From Verrucomicrobiaceae bacterium (lineage in GTDB: Bacteria; Verrucomicrobiota; Verrucomicrobiae; Verrucomicrobiales; Akkermansiaceae): a DNA stretch of 7,562 bases. The stretch lies in contig CANBTO010000233.1 of the NCBI GenBank assembly GCA_947372405.1, positions 1-7,562 on the forward strand. Reading direction: 5' to 3'. Below are positions 6,079 to 7,562 of this stretch, piece by piece. The position numbers and the translations under genes are program-made. The number at the start of each line of letters is the position of its first letter. Position 1 is the stretch's first letter. The notes beneath the pieces are model-generated. The model did not search any database. It had not been told where the DNA came from and saw only the letters and a program-made list of their open reading frames with translations.

Positions 6079-7562
6079 CGATGAACAAGGCGACGCCGTT
6101 GGGACTCAGGCTAACGGAATCCCCGCTCTTCAGGTGGTCCACGTTCCGCTGCCGCCAGGCATCAACGATTTTAACAGGGGCCGCCTTGCCCAGCCATTCC
6201 GGGTCGAGCTTGATTTCCGTGGGCTGGGTGGCATTAGTGTTGAAAAGAGCGATTGCACGGGAACCGCCTGCCATTTCCTTGATCAGGACCACTTCGTTCC
6301 CGGTCCGGCGCACGACCTTCGCGACCTGTCCCAAATCGTCCTGGTTGATGGCGAGCACGTCGGCGTTGGCGAGCAGGCGGATCGTGAACTCGTCGATCCC
6401 GGTGATGTCGCAGGAGAAAAAGAACGGCGCGACGATCATCGACCAGAGCGTGGCGTATTGATAGCGCTGGTTGGTATCTAGCGGAACCTCGAGGGTCGGT
6501 GACATCATGCTTCGGTGATCGCGGATCTTGTGGATGTAGAGGAAGTCCGGATCGTTCCACTGGCCGGGTTTGCTGAAGTCCCGCAGTTGGGTGGCCACGC
6601 GCAGGGCTTCGCTGAAATAAGAGGCCACGTTGTGATTCAGGTCACCGCCGGTCCGCCATGTCTGGATACCCAGGCCGGGTGCCCAGCTCCATGGCGCTCC
6701 GCCGCCGTATTCGCAGAGGTTGAAGAGGATGTCCCGGTCCTGATCATGGAGAGCGTCGGCCATCGGCTTCCAGAAATCCGCGATCTTGTATTCAGGGTTC
6801 TTCTTCAACTCCTTCAACTGGCGGCTCCCGCTGCAAAGGTCGTATTTGAGCAGGTCGAATCCCCAGCGCGCGTATTGCGCGGCATCCTGCTGCTGGTGAT
6901 CGAAGGAACCGGCGAAATCCTGGCAGGTGGTGGGCCCGGGTGAGCTGTAGATACCCGCCTTCAGTCCGCGGCTGTGGATGTAGGCGGTCATCGCCTTCAT
7001 GTCCGGGAAGTTTTTGTTAGGCAGGATGTTCCCCTGGGCGTCGCGCACCTCGCCGATGATGCCGTCGAAGCTGTAGCCTTCGTGTTTCTTTTTCCTGACC
7101 GCGTCGCGGGCGGCGAATTTCTCCGGGTCGATGCGCATCCAGCAGTCGTCGATGGAAACATACTGGAACCCGACGTCCGCGAGGCCCTTGTCCACGATCA
7201 GGTCGGCCGCCTTGCGCATGACCTCGTCGGTGACCGTCAGCATGTGCCCGCCCCACGAGTTCCAGCCGGTGGGAGGTGTTAGGGCGAGCTTGTCGCCGAT
7301 CACCAGCCTGAAGGGAAAGCTTGCCTCGCCGTGGCGGTTTTTGGCGATGAAGGTCATCGCGTGTTCGCCCTGCTTGTCAGGAGTGACGCCGGTGATGATG
7401 CCGTTGTCCGCATCGAGAGACAGGCCGGCTGGCAGGCCCTTCACTTCGAAACGCATCGGTCGTTCGCCCTGGGTGGGGATGCGGTAAACGAATTGCCTGT
7501 CAGGCCGCGCGCCATATAGCGCCGGCCCGTTGATGCGGGGCGTCGCCTGCGGCAGAGGTGTC
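6071..7562 (-). CDS. GH27 alpha-galactosidase with N-terminal NEW1/putative-Ig module (5' end outside window)
   Basis: This is a glycoside hydrolase family 27 enzyme, expected to release terminal alpha-galactose from oligo- or polysaccharides with retention of configuration. The frame stays open to the right edge, so the true start and any signal peptide are outside; residues below count from the Met at 7456. Upstream of that Met, TPRINGPALYGARP matches the NEW1 (He_PIG-associated) segment of bacterial glycohydrolases; residues 1-55 form a putative Ig-like domain (KGLPAGLSLDADNGIITG). The catalytic (beta/alpha)8 barrel opens with ALTPPTGWNSWGG (58-70). IDDCWM (102-107), GIYSSPGPTTC (168-178) and KYD (204-206, D206 as nucleophile) follow, then WRTGGD (267-272, D272 as acid/base, aligned to human D231), GQWNDPDFL (298-306) and LAINQDDLG (368-376). 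A C-terminal beta-sandwich (about 378-461) ends FIVK. All key residues are present. Substrate could also be a related sugar such as alpha-GalNAc or beta-L-arabinopyranose. It converges on the fibre gene with 7 bp between stops. Confidence 0.93.
   Translation of the reverse strand, partial: TPLPQATPRINGPALYGARPDRQFVYRIPTQGERPMRFEVKGLPAGLSLDADNGIITGVTPDKQGEHAMTFIAKNRHGEASFPFRLVIGDKLALTPPTGWNSWGGHMLTVTDEVMRKAADLIVDKGLADVGFQYVSIDDCWMRIDPEKFAARDAVRKKKHEGYSFDGIIGEVRDAQGNILPNKNFPDMKAMTAYIHSRGLKAGIYSSPGPTTCQDFAGSFDHQQQDAAQYARWGFDLLKYDLCSGSRQLKELKKNPEYKIADFWKPMADALHDQDRDILFNLCEYGGGAPWSWAPGLGIQTWRTGGDLNHNVASYFSEALRVATQLRDFSKPGQWNDPDFLYIHKIRDHRSMMSPTLEVPLDTNQRYQYATLWSMIVAPFFFSCDITGIDEFTIRLLANADVLAINQDDLGQVAKVVRRTGNEVVLIKEMAGGSRAIALFNTNATQPTEIKLDPEWLGKAAPVKIVDAWRQRNVDHLKSGDSVSLSPNGVALFIVK

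Noticed and set aside
6035..7519. Several plus-strand frames opposite the galactosidase
   Set aside because: They are antisense to a GH27 gene with all catalytic motifs, and their products have no recognisable features.
1..7562. tRNA, rRNA, insertion sequences or attachment sites
   Set aside because: Reading both strands showed no tRNA-like cloverleaf, rRNA motif, transposase or flanking inverted repeats that could be supported.

Overview
The window reads as a moderately GC-rich (about 60%) bacterial chromosome. Its gene content suggests a Verrucomicrobiota member, perhaps near Luteolibacter or Haloferula. The grounds are a NuoD that is not fused to NuoC, a GH27 alpha-galactosidase with an N-terminal NEW1/putative-Ig module, a secreted fibre protein built of 'NTAxG' repeats, and start codons with weak or absent Shine-Dalgarno sequences. 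The lineage is an inference from gene style, not from a marker gene.

Layout. Positions 1-1629 (+) hold the 3' part of a gene for a P-loop (AAA+-like) ATPase fragment followed by a roughly 260-residue Pro/Glu/Ala-rich tail. Positions 1691-2950 (+) encode NuoD and 2976-3542 (+) encode NuoE, two subunits of the peripheral arm of respiratory complex I. A 16-bp perfect palindrome with the CRP-type consensus TGTGA-N6-TCACA lies across the stop codon of the ATPase gene, about 58 bp upstream of the nuoD start. After nuoE there is a 298-bp non-coding stretch. Then comes a 740-residue secreted repeat protein (3841-6063, +). A convergent GH27 alpha-galactosidase gene (6071-7562, -) runs off the right edge, so its N-terminus is missing.

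How the genes relate. NuoD and NuoE belong to NADH:quinone oxidoreductase: NuoD forms part of the quinone site and NuoE carries the N1a [2Fe-2S] cluster. The ATPase gene lies in the same direction with 61 bp between, so it may be co-transcribed, but nothing shows it acts on complex I. The expected partner nuoF is not in the 4 kb after nuoE, so the nuo cluster is broken or split at this point. The fibre and the galactosidase are a separate, probably exported pair, converging tail to tail with 7 bp between stop codons. They fit a surface-attached, polysaccharide-using lifestyle, but a functional link between them is not shown.

Most interesting points: the perfect CRP-like palindrome before nuoD; the ATPase with a long repeat-containing Pro-rich tail ending in a charged helix-like segment; a 9-residue His-bearing insertion between the cluster cysteines of NuoE; and the strict 17-residue period of the fibre protein in two chemically different blocks, with no visible outer-membrane anchor.
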